The notes beneath the pieces are model-generated. The model made no database searches, was not told the DNA's origin, and saw nothing but the letters and a program-made list of their open reading frames with translations. Below are positions 8,544 to 19,500 of a stretch of 64,000 nucleotides of DNA, piece after piece; the first letter of the stretch is position 1; each line of letters starts with the position of its first letter. The translations under genes and the position numbers were made by a program. Origin of the DNA: G963665925 sp050596425 (lineage in GTDB: Bacteria > Bacillota > Clostridia > Peptostreptococcales > Acidaminobacteraceae); contig NZ_CP192292.1 in the NCBI RefSeq assembly GCF_050596425.1, positions 4,774,001 to 4,838,000 of the forward strand. The letters are read 5' to 3'.

Positions 8544-9461
8544 TCAATCCATCTCAATTTCCGTTTTAAAGACGATCACAGCATGCCCTGAAACCTTCAC
8601 TTGGACTGGAGATTTGTTCTCTATTTTTACATATACATCAATCACTCCTGGGCGTTTAATCGTCTTGCCTTGAAGAGCCTGGAACTTAAGCACCTCACCA
8701 TCATGCTTAACAAGGTCATACTCTACCAAATAGGCCCCCAGCGGTCCATTTGCATTGCCTGTGACAGGGTCTTCTTCTATACCTATGGCTGGTGCAAACA
8801 TGCGTCCTTCTACCAAATAAGGACTTTCTTCATCTGTTATCACAAATGTGTAAAACCCATTACAGGCTATAGCCCAGCTAATCTCTTTGAGTTTGTTCAT
8901 ATCGGGCTGTAAATTGTTTAAAACATCCACAGACTTAAGACCAATCATGACTTTTGAATGTCCGGTCGATACAACCTGAATATGGGTATTTTCAATCAAG
9001 TCATGCTCCGTGATTCCCAGAGCATCAATCAGCTTTGCTCTTATATCACTTTCAAGCCTTGGACCAAAGGCGACCGCACCTTGTGTCATAATCACCTTCG
9101 AATCTGGGCCTTTTCCAATGATTTCTACAGGAAGTATGCCTGCTCCAGTCTTATTAACGACAGTATGGGACCCATCACTGTCCCCTTCCTGAGTAGAAGT
9201 CAAAGCTCTCACATATTGCGAGGCAATCGTTGCATGACCACATATGGGAACCTCATTTGTAGGTGTAAAATATCTTGTTTCAACATCATACTCTTGATCT
9301 GTGTTTTCAAATAAAAAGGCAGTTTCTGAGTTGTTGAGTTCTCGAGCTATTTTTTGCATTTCTTTTTTCGTGAGTCCATTGGCATGAACAACCACACCTG
9401 CCGGATTTCCTGTGAACTTTTCTTTTGTAAAAGCGTCCACTTGGTAAACTACATAACGCAT
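8544..9461 (-). CDS. PhzF family isomerase/epimerase-like protein
   Basis: The 305-aa protein belongs to the PhzF/diaminopimelate-epimerase-fold family. Visible signatures are the early FTGNPAGVV, NNSETAFLF with the catalytic-type Glu, PICGHATIAS and a C-terminal EDPVTGNANGPLGAYL. True PhzF isomerises 2,3-dihydro-3-hydroxyanthranilate in phenazine synthesis, but no phenazine genes are nearby, so this is one of the many family members of unknown substrate. GGGGGTGA lies upstream of the ATG. Confidence 0.9.
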   Translation of the reverse strand: MRYVVYQVDAFTKEKFTGNPAGVVVHANGLTKKEMQKIARELNNSETAFLFENTDQEYDVETRYFTPTNEVPICGHATIASQYVRALTSTQEGDSDGSHTVVNKTGAGILPVEIIGKGPDSKVIMTQGAVAFGPRLESDIRAKLIDALGITEHDLIENTHIQVVSTGHSKVMIGLKSVDVLNNLQPDMNKLKEISWAIACNGFYTFVITDEESPYLVEGRMFAPAIGIEEDPVTGNANGPLGAYLVEYDLVKHDGEVLKFQALQGKTIKRPGVIDVYVKIENKSPVQVKVSGHAVIVFKTEIEMD

Positions 9462-9591
9462 TCTTATTTATTTCACCCCCTTTTTCCTCACACTTTATTT
9501 TGAAATTTTAGCTTCCTTATAAGTTCATAGAGCCCTATAATAATTGCTCTGTTCAAGTCTTAATTCTATGACCATGCGCAGTTTAAAATAT

Positions 9592-10110
9592 TTAAGTGAT
9601 ACTTTCATAAACACCAATAACCTCACCGTGATACATCGTATGGTAGTCGTTTGTTTTATACTTTTGCTTTACGTAATCTGCCTGGATTAGGGAAGGTTCC
9701 ATGGCTTGTTTATATGCAATCTTACAAACTATGTGAAGGGCACATTCTTCTATTAGGGGGACTGGAATGTCCTCTAAATAGGATGGTGTAAGTCCAACTT
9801 CTTTGAACTTGTCTCTATCTCGCCCAGATATAGTTCCACAAAATCCCAGCTCTTTTTTCAGGCTTCCCGCCCTAGGAATGCTCACAGTGAAATATTCAGA
9901 GTCTTCCATTAGTTCAAAGGTGTATCTTGAATGTCTAACAGCCACAACAAAACTGTTCTTCCCCCACATCTGACCACTATTGGCCCATGCAATTGTCATT
10001 GTATTGGGAATTTGACCCACCTGAGTGGTTAGAAAAATACCTTTTTTCAATTGCTCAATAACTTGGTTTTGAACCTCGTCGAAATCAAGTTCTTTAAATT
10101 TTGTGTTCAT
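9592..10110 (-). CDS. Flavin reductase-like FMN-binding protein
   Basis: The 172-aa protein matches the flavin reductase-like domain: GIFLTTQVGQIPNTMTIAWANSG near the N-terminus (FMN phosphate region), VAVRHSRYTFELMEDSEYFTVSIP, and a C-terminal HGEVIGVYE strand. In anaerobes such proteins reduce flavin or bind FMN in electron transfer. GGGAG is 5 bases before the ATG. It is followed, after a gap, by PhzF on the same strand, and preceded by an EamA transporter; a shared transcript is possible but not shown. Confidence 0.87.
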   Translation of the reverse strand: MNTKFKELDFDEVQNQVIEQLKKGIFLTTQVGQIPNTMTIAWANSGQMWGKNSFVVAVRHSRYTFELMEDSEYFTVSIPRAGSLKKELGFCGTISGRDRDKFKEVGLTPSYLEDIPVPLIEECALHIVCKIAYKQAMEPSLIQADYVKQKYKTNDYHTMYHGEVIGVYESIT

Positions 10111-10184
10111 TGCGTCTCCCTTCTGATCCAGTCGTTCCTCATCATATTACAAGTACCCGAAATCATCACTTGATCTTCACTTCT

Positions 10185-11072
10185 TTAGACCTCTTCAAAC
10201 TTCAAATCACTATTTTTTTCATAATCGATATAATATGTGGCCCCAAGAATAAATACGCCACCTATAGCTTGGGGGTAGCTTACGGGTTCCCCAAGGAAGA
10301 TCCAGGCAAAAACCATAGCTGAAATAGGATCTATATAGCAGTATATGGCAACCGTTTGACCGTCTAGTACCTTCATGGATGAAAAATACAGCAAATACGC
10401 AATGCCGGTGTGAACAAGACCAAGTATTAATATCAACCACAGTGATGTTCCTTTAAGGGCTATACTTTCAAAACCACCACTCGCTACCAGGACAGGAATC
10501 AGTACCAAGCCAGAAGCGATTAATTGAACCACTGTTGTTCCCAGTCCATCAGCCCCTGGGTATTTCTTATTAATGAGTATGACACTAGCGTAAAAAACTG
10601 CCGCCAATAGGGCAAATCCAATCCCTTTTAAGTTGTCTTGTCCTTGCAGACTGGCATTCATATCGCTGACCACAATCATAGACAAACCAATAATACCAGC
10701 CCCCATACAAAGTAGTTTATGAAGGTTTAAGCTTTCGTTTAAGACAAAAGGCGATAGCAAAATCACAATTGTTGGGGTGAGATAATATACAAGGATTGCA
10801 CTGGATATTGATGTATATTCAAATGCCTTAAACAGAAAATACCAATTCAAACCTAGTAATGCACCGGACAATAAATATATTTTCAAACTATTTTTTTCTA
10901 CTCTCAGTTTGGAAGACCGGTTGAGAATCATACTAACAATAGCTAGAAAGGCACTCCCAGTCGTCGCTCTTAAAAATGCTATTTGTATGGCTGAAAGGTC
11001 AATGTTTCTTACAAATACACCAATACTGCCGTAGATTAACATGGCTATAATTATTTTCACTTTTCCATTCAT
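10185..11072 (-). CDS. EamA/DMT family transporter
   Basis: The 295-aa inner-membrane protein has ten hydrophobic segments in two EamA repeats (IIAMLIYGSIGVFVRNIDLS at the start; GIGFALLAAVFYASVILINK opening the second half; a last FAWIFLGEPVSYPQAIGGVF). The family exports amino acids, metabolites or drugs; the substrate is unknown. AGGAGG precedes the ATG. The divergent LysR regulator 139 bases away is the natural candidate for its control. Confidence 0.9.
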   Translation of the reverse strand: MNGKVKIIIAMLIYGSIGVFVRNIDLSAIQIAFLRATTGSAFLAIVSMILNRSSKLRVEKNSLKIYLLSGALLGLNWYFLFKAFEYTSISSAILVYYLTPTIVILLSPFVLNESLNLHKLLCMGAGIIGLSMIVVSDMNASLQGQDNLKGIGFALLAAVFYASVILINKKYPGADGLGTTVVQLIASGLVLIPVLVASGGFESIALKGTSLWLILILGLVHTGIAYLLYFSSMKVLDGQTVAIYCYIDPISAMVFAWIFLGEPVSYPQAIGGVFILGATYYIDYEKNSDLKFEEV

Positions 11073-11210
11073 AGTCTTTTCCTCCTTTGCGCAATCTTCT
11101 TGTAATCAATATATACGCATGAGATCCATCTGTAAAATTGAAATATCTAAACCGAACTATTAGAATTTCTGATTGATGGTATACTATAAATAACACAAAG
11201 GAGGTTTACC

Positions 11211-12095
11211 ATGGATATTCGTCATTTCATTACATTTAAAAAAGTGGCTGAACTCGGTAATTTCACAAGGGCATCTGAGATTCTTGGCTATTCCCAGTCC
11301 AGTGTCACGTCACACATTAAGGCTCTGGAATCGGATATGGGCGTCCTTCTCTTTGACCGGATTGGAAAAACCATTGAACTCACACAAAAGGGTATCCAGC
11401 TTCTTGAATATGTCAACGAGCTTCTAGATGCCTATACTAAAATTGAGAGCATTGGCCAAGAGGACGAGACCCCCAAGGGCATTATTCGAATTGGTGTGCC
11501 TGAAACCCTCATGCTTTACCGCCTTGATATGGTTTTTAAAACATACAAGGCTAAGTACCCCAATGTGACCATTGTTCTTGAAAACACACCGTCTTCGCGA
11601 CTTGTTGATGCCCTCCATAAGGGCGAACTTGATCTGGCTTTCATTCTTGACCACGAAGTCAAAGACCCTGATTTAACGGTTACAACACTTATAAATGAAC
11701 CCATGTGTTACATTTTCCCATCAAACTACACCAATATTTCTCTGGATTCCATACCGGATGAACTGTCCATATTCTTAACAGAGAAAGGCTGTAGCTATAG
11801 GTATATTTTCGAGCACGACCTTAAATCCAGTGGTGTGCCATCCAATAATGTCATGGAAACGTGGAGTGTGGAAACCATAAAAAAGTGTGTTATAAATGGC
11901 ATAGGCATGTCTTTCCTCCCTCATATTGTGGTAGCAGAAGAAGAAAGGGATGGACGACTCATCGTCCTTCCATCTATAAAGGCGCATGGCACAATGCTCT
12001 CCCAAATTGCCCATCACAAAAAGAAATGGCTCTCACCCGCTTTAAAGGCCTTTCTTGAATTAACCCTAGAGTCGGCAAAGACTTGGGACAATTAA
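11211..12095 (+). CDS. LysR family transcriptional regulator
   Basis: The 294-aa protein has an N-terminal winged HTH (residues 1-60, ELGNFTRASEILGYSQSSVTSHIKALE) and a periplasmic-binding-like effector domain (PKGIIRIGVPETLMLYRL onward). LysR proteins bind T-N11-A sites between themselves and a divergent target and respond to a small ligand. AGGAGG lies 6 bases before the ATG. The EamA exporter is the likely target. Confidence 0.92.
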   Translation: MDIRHFITFKKVAELGNFTRASEILGYSQSSVTSHIKALESDMGVLLFDRIGKTIELTQKGIQLLEYVNELLDAYTKIESIGQEDETPKGIIRIGVPETLMLYRLDMVFKTYKAKYPNVTIVLENTPSSRLVDALHKGELDLAFILDHEVKDPDLTVTTLINEPMCYIFPSNYTNISLDSIPDELSIFLTEKGCSYRYIFEHDLKSSGVPSNNVMETWSVETIKKCVINGIGMSFLPHIVVAEEERDGRLIVLPSIKAHGTMLSQIAHHKKKWLSPALKAFLELTLESAKTWDN

Positions 12096-12131
12096 GGTGC
12101 TGCTTTGTTTTTGAATTTATATACCAATTAT

Positions 12132-12165
12132 TATAAAACCGGATGAGGGATCATCCGGTTTTATA
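12132..12165. terminator. Terminator between LysR and GGDEF genes
   Basis: A perfect 15-bp stem (TATAAAACCGGATGA with its complement, 4-base loop) can serve both convergent genes. A near-identical CCGGATGA/TCATCCGG hairpin recurs at 14580. Confidence 0.85.
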
Positions 12166-12207
12166 AAGCATCTGTTCTTTGATATTAATTTTTTCGTCTT
12201 AGTTTTA

Positions 12208-14310
12208 TTATCCTTGATTTTCTTCAAAGAGGGCAAAGAACTTTATGTCTTCCGTTATTAGATGCCCCATAATATAGGACTGGATCATTTTTAAAATCAG
12301 CTCTTCTTCTGTGACCGCCCCCTTCTTATAGCGATCAATTAACCTCAAGGCTGACGCCTCGATCTCTGAGTGTATGTCCTTATGAAAGACATAGTCTTTA
12401 TAGCTCAAACCACTTAGTATCTCTTCTTCTGACCTAAAATGCGCTGATATTTCCTTGACCAATATATCAAGGTTCTCTAAAAAAGTTCCATCACTCTGAG
12501 CTTGAGGGAGTTGCTTCACAAGATCAAGAAGTTTCTTGTGCTCCTTATCAATCACCGGGTGTCCACATTCAAACATATCTGACCAGTCCACGCTCATAGA
12601 CGACAATTCGTCATGCTCATACACTGCCACAACCCTATTTCGTCCTTGTTTTTTTGCTAAGTAAAGAGCCTGATCTGCCCTTTTGAATGTTCTTTCAAGT
12701 GGTTCACCGGCAGACCACTTTGCCACCCCCACACTAATGGTTATGGGTAAAGCTTTATAAAGGTCTGACTCTTCTACAAGACAACGAATTTTTTCTCCGT
12801 ACTTCACCGCATGGGGAATATCTGTCTTAGGCATGAGAACTAGAAACTCTTCACCACCCCACCTTATCAAAATATCATTTTGGCGTGTGGCCTTGTTTAT
12901 AGTCTGCGCCAAATTTTTCAGAACAATATCCCCAACATCATGTCCATGCTGGTCATTTACATTCTTAAAATGGTCTATATCAAACATGAGCATGGTTAGG
13001 GGAAACTCATATCTCCTGCAAAACTCCATGATCCGTTCAATATTAATATCAAGATAATGTCTGTTGTGGATCTTTGTTAGTTTATCAGTTATTGAAATTT
13101 CATAGTAAATTTGATTGTTTTCCCTAAGCTCTTTGAGCCTGTCTAAAATACCCAATGTGAAAAATATCGCCTCCACCGTTAGGGCATACGTAAAGCCATA
13201 CTGGGTGATTTTATTTGTTGCAATAAGACCCACCTGTTGCAGGGTATAAAGTATTTCAGCCGTACCGAGGACCATGCCACCAATGACAAAATAATAGGAA
13301 ACATATATTTTTTTTACCATGTAATAGACCAAGGTGAACATTATAACCAGAGGGACTCCAATACCCATAAGCATGCCTATGCCATAGAGGTGTTCCCCAT
13401 ATCCCAAGACTGATGCCACTATCATGAATAAACTGATTGCAATGAGCCCCTTATAAGCAAATCTAAAATAATGCAACTGCTCGTTTATATTCAGATAATA
13501 ATATGTAAATAAGACAATCATCACAAAGCCAATAAAGGCCCAGTAGTAATAGTCAAACCCAATTGACTGAAACAAAACGATGTTCACACCTCTTGACTGA
13601 AATTCATATATAAGCACCGACATCAAATAAATCGCATGCAAAATAAAATATCTGTCTTTTAGATATAGACCGAGAACAATATTAAGAACAACCACTGCAA
13701 ATACAATCCCGAATGAAAACACCAAAAAGAAGGTGAGTGTGCTTATTTTCTTGAAAAATTCATAGTCGTCCATACCGATCATTCTATAAGAGGGAATGAT
13801 ATGCTTGGCTTTGACCAAGAGGGCTTCCTCATGATCCATATCTCTTGGAAGATAAAAATGCGGATACAAGGTCAGTTTTCTTTCCACATGAATGGCCCGA
13901 ACCTCTCCGTTGATGCCCTTATAATAGGCTTCCAGCGTCATAAAATTAGGATGGCTAAAATAAATAATCGGTGTCTTGCCCTTCATACCATCCATGAACT
14001 CTTGAACATTTATTTTTATCCAGTAGTCTTGATTACTTGGAAAGTGTTCATGCATCTCAAAATAGCTTCGTGTCTTATGAGGCGAATCAAAAACATCATT
14101 TACAGACATGTCGCTCTTTTCTGCCATAAAAAGTTCATAGTCTGTCAAGCTATATTGTGAATCATCTGCTGCATTCGTATTCTGAATATAACCCACACCG
14201 CCAGCCAGACAGACTGTCATCGCCCCAACAACAAAAATGATCAGGAGAATTGTCTTTAATGGGTTTGTGCTCTCATATTTTTCCTCGTGTAAACTCAACC
14301 ATTTTTTCAT
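12208..14310 (-). CDS. Membrane diguanylate cyclase with C-terminal bacteriohemerythrin
   Basis: Domains in order: an N-terminal membrane anchor, an extracytoplasmic sensor of about 120 aa, a seven-helix region resembling 7TMR-DISM (about 190-400), a GGDEF domain, and a bacteriohemerythrin. The GGDEF has FDIDHFKNVNDQHGHDVGD, an RQND that fits the RxxD inhibitory site and an intact GGEEF, so it should make cyclic di-GMP. The hemerythrin keeps the di-iron ligand set: GHPVIDKEH, HFRSEEE, HKDIH, HLITED. The expected role is to couple oxygen or redox state to c-di-GMP level. The start at 14310 (700 aa) has GGGGAG 5 bases upstream. Confidence 0.92.
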   Translation of the reverse strand: MKKWLSLHEEKYESTNPLKTILLIIFVVGAMTVCLAGGVGYIQNTNAADDSQYSLTDYELFMAEKSDMSVNDVFDSPHKTRSYFEMHEHFPSNQDYWIKINVQEFMDGMKGKTPIIYFSHPNFMTLEAYYKGINGEVRAIHVERKLTLYPHFYLPRDMDHEEALLVKAKHIIPSYRMIGMDDYEFFKKISTLTFFLVFSFGIVFAVVVLNIVLGLYLKDRYFILHAIYLMSVLIYEFQSRGVNIVLFQSIGFDYYYWAFIGFVMIVLFTYYYLNINEQLHYFRFAYKGLIAISLFMIVASVLGYGEHLYGIGMLMGIGVPLVIMFTLVYYMVKKIYVSYYFVIGGMVLGTAEILYTLQQVGLIATNKITQYGFTYALTVEAIFFTLGILDRLKELRENNQIYYEISITDKLTKIHNRHYLDINIERIMEFCRRYEFPLTMLMFDIDHFKNVNDQHGHDVGDIVLKNLAQTINKATRQNDILIRWGGEEFLVLMPKTDIPHAVKYGEKIRCLVEESDLYKALPITISVGVAKWSAGEPLERTFKRADQALYLAKKQGRNRVVAVYEHDELSSMSVDWSDMFECGHPVIDKEHKKLLDLVKQLPQAQSDGTFLENLDILVKEISAHFRSEEEILSGLSYKDYVFHKDIHSEIEASALRLIDRYKKGAVTEEELILKMIQSYIMGHLITEDIKFFALFEENQG

Positions 14311-14579
14311 AGAATCTCCCCTTGTCCCATTCAATCCCATGCATTACTTGACCAGTCTTAAATCCCCAATTAAAGTCAAGTCAATCATAATAAGCTTTCA
14401 TCATTACGCCTAGCTCATTATATACTTTCATACCCGAATTATGTATAGTATCTACTTAAAGGTAATTATTTATGGTTTATGTCTTTCATGGATCTAAGCT
14501 CTCTAAGGTGAGCCTGCTTGGTTTTGAGTGGTGATAGGTCCTTAATCCTTTTGATTATACTTGCGCTTGGAACACATAT

Positions 14580-14613
14580 AAAAACCGGATGACGGCTTCA
14601 TCCGGTTTTTTTA
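14580..14613 (-). terminator. Terminator of the VWA/zinc-ribbon cluster
   Basis: The arms AAAACCGGATGA and TCATCCGGTTTT form a stem just beyond the last gene of the minus-strand cluster, with A/T runs on both sides. It shares its core with the hairpin at 12132. Confidence 0.8.
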
Positions 14614-14628
14614 CTATAGCACCTAATT

Positions 14629-15009
14629 CTATGAGTCAATTTGATTTTTAAATTCTTCTTCTTTCTCCATTTCATAACCGCACTTAGAGCAAAATCTGTA
14701 TCCAGAAACCACTGTTTCACCACACTTCGGACACTTGTTTTCTAATGTGTTTTTAGGGATCTTCGAAGTGGTCCCGTGGTCATTTGCTTCACTTTTCCTA
14801 TTGGTTCTTTCCTTGCGCAAAACCACAATAGATACTAAGAACATTGTGATAAATAGTATATAACTCCACCTATATGTAATTGCAAATATATAGCCCCATC
14901 GACTATTGACATATAATAAGTTTTGTCCAAACACATTGTATGTACAAATCGCAGAATATACCCCTAGAAGAACTGTAATCCCTATAATAAGCATAGATGA
15001 TTTACGCAT
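14629..15009 (-). CDS. Zinc-ribbon membrane protein
   Basis: The 126-aa protein has two membrane segments (SMLIIGITVLLGVYSAI and a second near residue 50) and a C-terminal zinc ribbon, CPKCGETVVSGYRFCSKCG. Its start overlaps the end of the upstream gene by 8 bases, a sign of translational coupling. It is the last gene of a six-gene cluster in which three proteins carry zinc ribbons; its own function is unknown. Confidence 0.75.
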   Translation of the reverse strand: MRKSSMLIIGITVLLGVYSAICTYNVFGQNLLYVNSRWGYIFAITYRWSYILFITMFLVSIVVLRKERTNRKSEANDHGTTSKIPKNTLENKCPKCGETVVSGYRFCSKCGYEMEKEEEFKNQIDS

Positions 15010-16522
15010 TGTCTTTTCCTTTTCTAATCGATTTCACTATCAAAACACCATAAAACACCAAAATGAATACGCCCACTAAAATAAGCACCCCTAGTTTTAT
15101 AAGTTTCTTATAGCTAGACTTCTTAAACACACTTGCTGTATACCTTGACTCATTTCCAGCAATATCAACCGCTCTTATTTGGATGATGTTTTCTCCACTT
15201 TCTAGCTCATATTCTATACTAAAGTGGTTGTTTACTTTTTCAACTTCTTTATCATTACAAAATAGTGTTGAACCTGCTTCGGTATATCCCTCTATGTAAA
15301 TCATATCGTCCTCAACCTCAAGCTGATCAATATCCTGGGTAATAGATAACTGAGGGGCCGTGGTATCTACATAGATGTTCTTTGGAAATGTTGCCATGCC
15401 TCCATTCTCGTCTGTAATCAGTACAACAACATTATTGTCTCCATCATCCAGTTTTAAAATATATTCCCCTGCTTCAGTGGCATTATCTAGGACAACTCTA
15501 TTGTTTACTGTTATGAATATACTATAGGCTTCTTCAAAATCAATATTGACCAGTATTGAGTCTGTGTTAACAGCCTCTTTATCTGGATATTTAACCTCTG
15601 CTTCAGGTCTATTTGTCATTATCACTTCATGCTTTTCATAGTTTCCAACACCCTCATTATCAATCGGTGCCACCCCTGCTAGAACTTTCTCGTATCCATC
15701 TGGCACTGCCATCACATGGCTAAAATCAGATGTTGTTTCTTCTGATATGAGATCATTTGTTTCGGGATCAAACAGCATAACTTTAAACTCATTTGATCCA
15801 TCGGTGTCCCATTTTATATAAACATCATCATTCAGGAGTGATGCAAATACATTCTCTAAACGTTCTTTTCTTGGCTCTGAATTGACATGATAAATTGGAG
15901 GCTCTGAGTACGCATATGTGAAAATCCCTGACCTATCTTTTACTTTCATATACACATAATACTTTCCAGTGCTTATACCTTTAATTTCAACATTTCTCTC
16001 TCTAACAGTTTCCTTTTTGATGGTATCCTTTGAAGTGAAACTATCAACTTCTATTCCATCAAACCCCTGATTGTCTGTATCCAAGAAGACCTTATATTCT
16101 AAATCGCCTCTGTCACCAAGAATGGTCCACCTCATCCAGTAAAACTTGTCCTTTTCGATAACATCAATATTTTCAATGGCTAGATTGGTTGGCACTTGAC
16201 CTCCTGAAATATCCACATTTCCAAGTTTACTGCCTTCAATCTCAACCTTCCACTGACCCACTGATGCTTTCCCCACATTGATCATTATTTTACCTGGTCT
16301 TTTCGTAACACGATCCGGTGTTATCTGACTGCCGAAACTGTCCCCTTGTGGAGAGGTAATTTTCACACTTGCAGGGACCTCTGTATTTTCCCAATCAACT
16401 TGAAACACACAATTTGTATACTCTTTATCAAGGGTATAAAAAACTTCAGCACTCTCGCAGAAGGCCATTCCAACACTCAAAAATATCCCTACTATTATTA
16501 GGCTTGCTAATCTCTTTATCAT
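15002..16522 (-). CDS. Secreted, C-terminally anchored Ig-like domain protein
   Basis: The protein (506 aa from the chosen start) has a signal peptide (IKRLASLIIVGIFLSVGMAFCES), several beta-rich segments, at least one resembling bacterial Ig-like repeats (GYTEAGSTLFCNDKEVEKVN; IQIRAVDIAGNES), and a C-terminal hydrophobic anchor followed by a basic tail (SIRKGKDNA). The layout suggests an outward-facing protein tied to the membrane. AGGAG lies 7 bases before the ATG at 16522, which is therefore preferred to 16555. It lies directly after the VWA gene and probably works with it. Confidence 0.75.
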   Translation of the reverse strand: MIKRLASLIIVGIFLSVGMAFCESAEVFYTLDKEYTNCVFQVDWENTEVPASVKITSPQGDSFGSQITPDRVTKRPGKIMINVGKASVGQWKVEIEGSKLGNVDISGGQVPTNLAIENIDVIEKDKFYWMRWTILGDRGDLEYKVFLDTDNQGFDGIEVDSFTSKDTIKKETVRERNVEIKGISTGKYYVYMKVKDRSGIFTYAYSEPPIYHVNSEPRKERLENVFASLLNDDVYIKWDTDGSNEFKVMLFDPETNDLISEETTSDFSHVMAVPDGYEKVLAGVAPIDNEGVGNYEKHEVIMTNRPEAEVKYPDKEAVNTDSILVNIDFEEAYSIFITVNNRVVLDNATEAGEYILKLDDGDNNVVVLITDENGGMATFPKNIYVDTTAPQLSITQDIDQLEVEDDMIYIEGYTEAGSTLFCNDKEVEKVNNHFSIEYELESGENIIQIRAVDIAGNESRYTASVFKKSSYKKLIKLGVLILVGVFILVFYGVLIVKSIRKGKDNA

Positions 16523-16562
16523 ATTAAATCTCCTAATTTTAATGCAATCATTCATGTGAGAA

Positions 16563-19500
16563 CTATAATTTTATAGTTCTCACATGGAATCTTTCCCATA
16601 TAACAGGATCACCGTCGCTATCATACCAACATTTTTTTATAGTGTCTGATTGACCGAGTTCTACACAATAATAACTTCCATCGTACTCTGCTAAGAACTT
16701 TACACTGCTCTTGCCTTTAACATGATAATTGACCCAACCAGAATCAACACTTCCATTAACCTCAATCATACTTGTTAACATTTTCCATGTGGATGAAAAG
16801 GCAAAACTTAGGTCACCCGCCACGGATACATCGTATACAGATATCTCTGTGGAAGCTTTGGCATTCATATCCAGTCCATTTTTTCCAAACTGAATAGCAG
16901 CATTCGCTAATTTTTCATTAAGAATCTTTAAGTCTGCTGAGGCCTTAACATTTTCTTGAGTAAAATTCAGTGCAATTTCGCCCTTGTCAATTTCTCCGAG
17001 GTTTCCCCACTTACTCATATTTTCTGGAACATCTAAATTAAACGAACTGAATAGGTTAACACCTGCGTGTGTCTGGCCTGCTAGAACAATATCTCTTCTT
17101 TTAACATCATTTAAATCACCTGGAAACAATATGCTCTTTATGCTGTCAGATATTGCCGGCGAATCGAGTAAGAACATACTTAGACCACTCATTTTTATTC
17201 CAAGCTTGTCAATGAAAAGTATATTGTATATAGGAATGCCTTTTGCGAGTTCAGCGTTCACTGCTATTTCATCTGGACACCAATAATAAGAGGAAATATA
17301 GCCATCAAGGCCCCTTAACCCCTTTGTAAAATTAGCAAAACTAAAAGCACCACCAAATTTCCAGTACTCATTATTCTTATCAAGTGAATTTAACTTTAAA
17401 ACAATATTATCGAGTCCAAACTTACCAAACTGCAGGGACTCATTCACATCTAGTTCGGCTTCAAACCCAAATTCAATATTCTCTTTTGTTAGGGCTATAA
17501 ATGCTGAACCTTTTGTATTTTGGGGCTTAAACTTAAATGCCTCACTGCGCTTTTCAACCTTTAGAGATGTGTCTGTCGTATCTTTTTCATTCGTTGATGT
17601 AAACTTCTTATTTAGCACACTGTTCTTAATTGAATCAATAATTTTATATGGATTGACTTCTGCTACAGTCAAAATAAGTTTGTCTGATTTCAGATCAATC
17701 TCCGCACCTTTAACATCAACCATGAATGGTATTTTGAATTTGAATTTATGAAGATTCATATCAAAATCATTCTTGTTATCATTCACATTAATCACAAACT
17801 CGTCTTCGTTTACTATGTAATCCTTACCATTCATAATGATGTTTGCGAAATTGGCAGTTGACAATCCATTTTCAATTGCCTGGTTATAAGATATATATAT
17901 CTTCCCTTTCCCCGATAGTTGTCCTCTGTCACCCAAATCAACAATTTCATTTGTGCCCATAGAAAAATCATCAGGTTGGTTAAATGGCTCAATATAAATG
18001 TCTTCTTCTAAATGTAGAAAACCGTCGATCATAACATTACCACTTGCTAGTATCTGACCATCCTTGATTTGGCCTATTGAATCGGCACTTATCAATAAAT
18101 CGCCCAGTTTAACCTTTGTGACCTTGCCTGCTCTAAATACGTTAATCATTTTAGGTTTAAACTCCGTGAGTCCATTATCAAGGACCACTTTCAAATTATA
18201 TTGTCCCGCTGGAATAGGGCTATCTATCCATCCCGTGGCTGTCCGAGTATCGCTACACTTTACGTTTTCTAACTCATAGTCTCCTATAAATATTTGCATA
18301 CCTTCTTGAAACCCTACACCTTGTAAGGTGAAGTTGCTTCCATGCTTTATATCGGAAACTGACAAAGACTTGGGTTGAATCCCGGTCACATGAAAGACGT
18401 CTTCATCGACTATCTGAACATCTTTTTGATCATTTACTGAATCAGAATCATCAGCACTTAATTGGTATAGTTGACTTGAAGATATTTGATAATCTTTTAA
18501 GGCAATGGTTAGATTTCTTTTATTGATGCTCGGATTTTTTTCCACTGTATAACTAAAACAATAGTTGTTGGTTATATAATTTTGTAGCATTATATATACA
18601 TTTTCTAACTCAATAGAATTTGATGCATGGATGTATCGACCGCCTGTTAATTCAGCTATGGCGTTTAAGTAGTCTGTATCAATATCCCCAAGTCCCACTG
18701 TAAAAATTTTAATTTTATTATCAATCGCCTTTTTTATAACTTCATCAATCTGCCCTGAAGAATTTTCATCCCTACCATCACTCATTAATATAATTGATTT
18801 CTGTGAGGCGCTTGAACTAAGCTCATTAATACCGGATCGTAAACCACTTGATATATCCGTTCCTCCACCTGAAACAATACTGTTAATCCCATTGACCAAT
18901 TTATTTTTTGAGTTGGTGCTTGAAACCACAAGTCTTGCATCAGAATTATATTCAACAACTGCCATTTTACTATTCCAGATATCCAATTTATCTACGCATG
19001 ATAGGGCGGCAACTTTTAGATCTCTTAAAGGTAGGCCCTTCATACTGCCGCTTGAATCAAGCACCAAAGCTATATCTACATTGGCTCGACTGTCTAAATC
19101 AAGCATTTTAAAATCCTCAATGCTATATTGAGTATCAATGATTTCAAAATTTTCTTTACTAAAATCATTGGCTAGGCCAAAAACGCCCTCTTTTTTTCCG
19201 CTGACATTGGCATATGCCTTAATAAGAGGATACTCAGACGTATCTATTTCACTTATATACATATTCATTTTTTTATACTTCAAGGTTGAGATCATAAACT
19301 CAGTAAATCTGCTATTCACAGATTCACTAGACCCATTTACCACGCCTTGACTTTGAACCTCTACCAATTCTGAAATCGAACTTTTTAAAACTGGATCACT
19401 CTGACCCGGCTGAGATTGATTGTATGCATCAACAACTTTAAAGAGTGGTTCTCTAATTTGTGCGGTTTTTAAAATACTTTGGTGATGGTCAATGATATTG

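Noticed and set aside
8601..9314. Plus-strand open frames across the PhzF gene
   Set aside because: They are antisense to a clear PhzF protein with all family motifs.
8544..9461. Phenazine biosynthesis locus
   Set aside because: Only a PhzF-family protein is present; other phz genes are absent and the family is mostly of unknown function.
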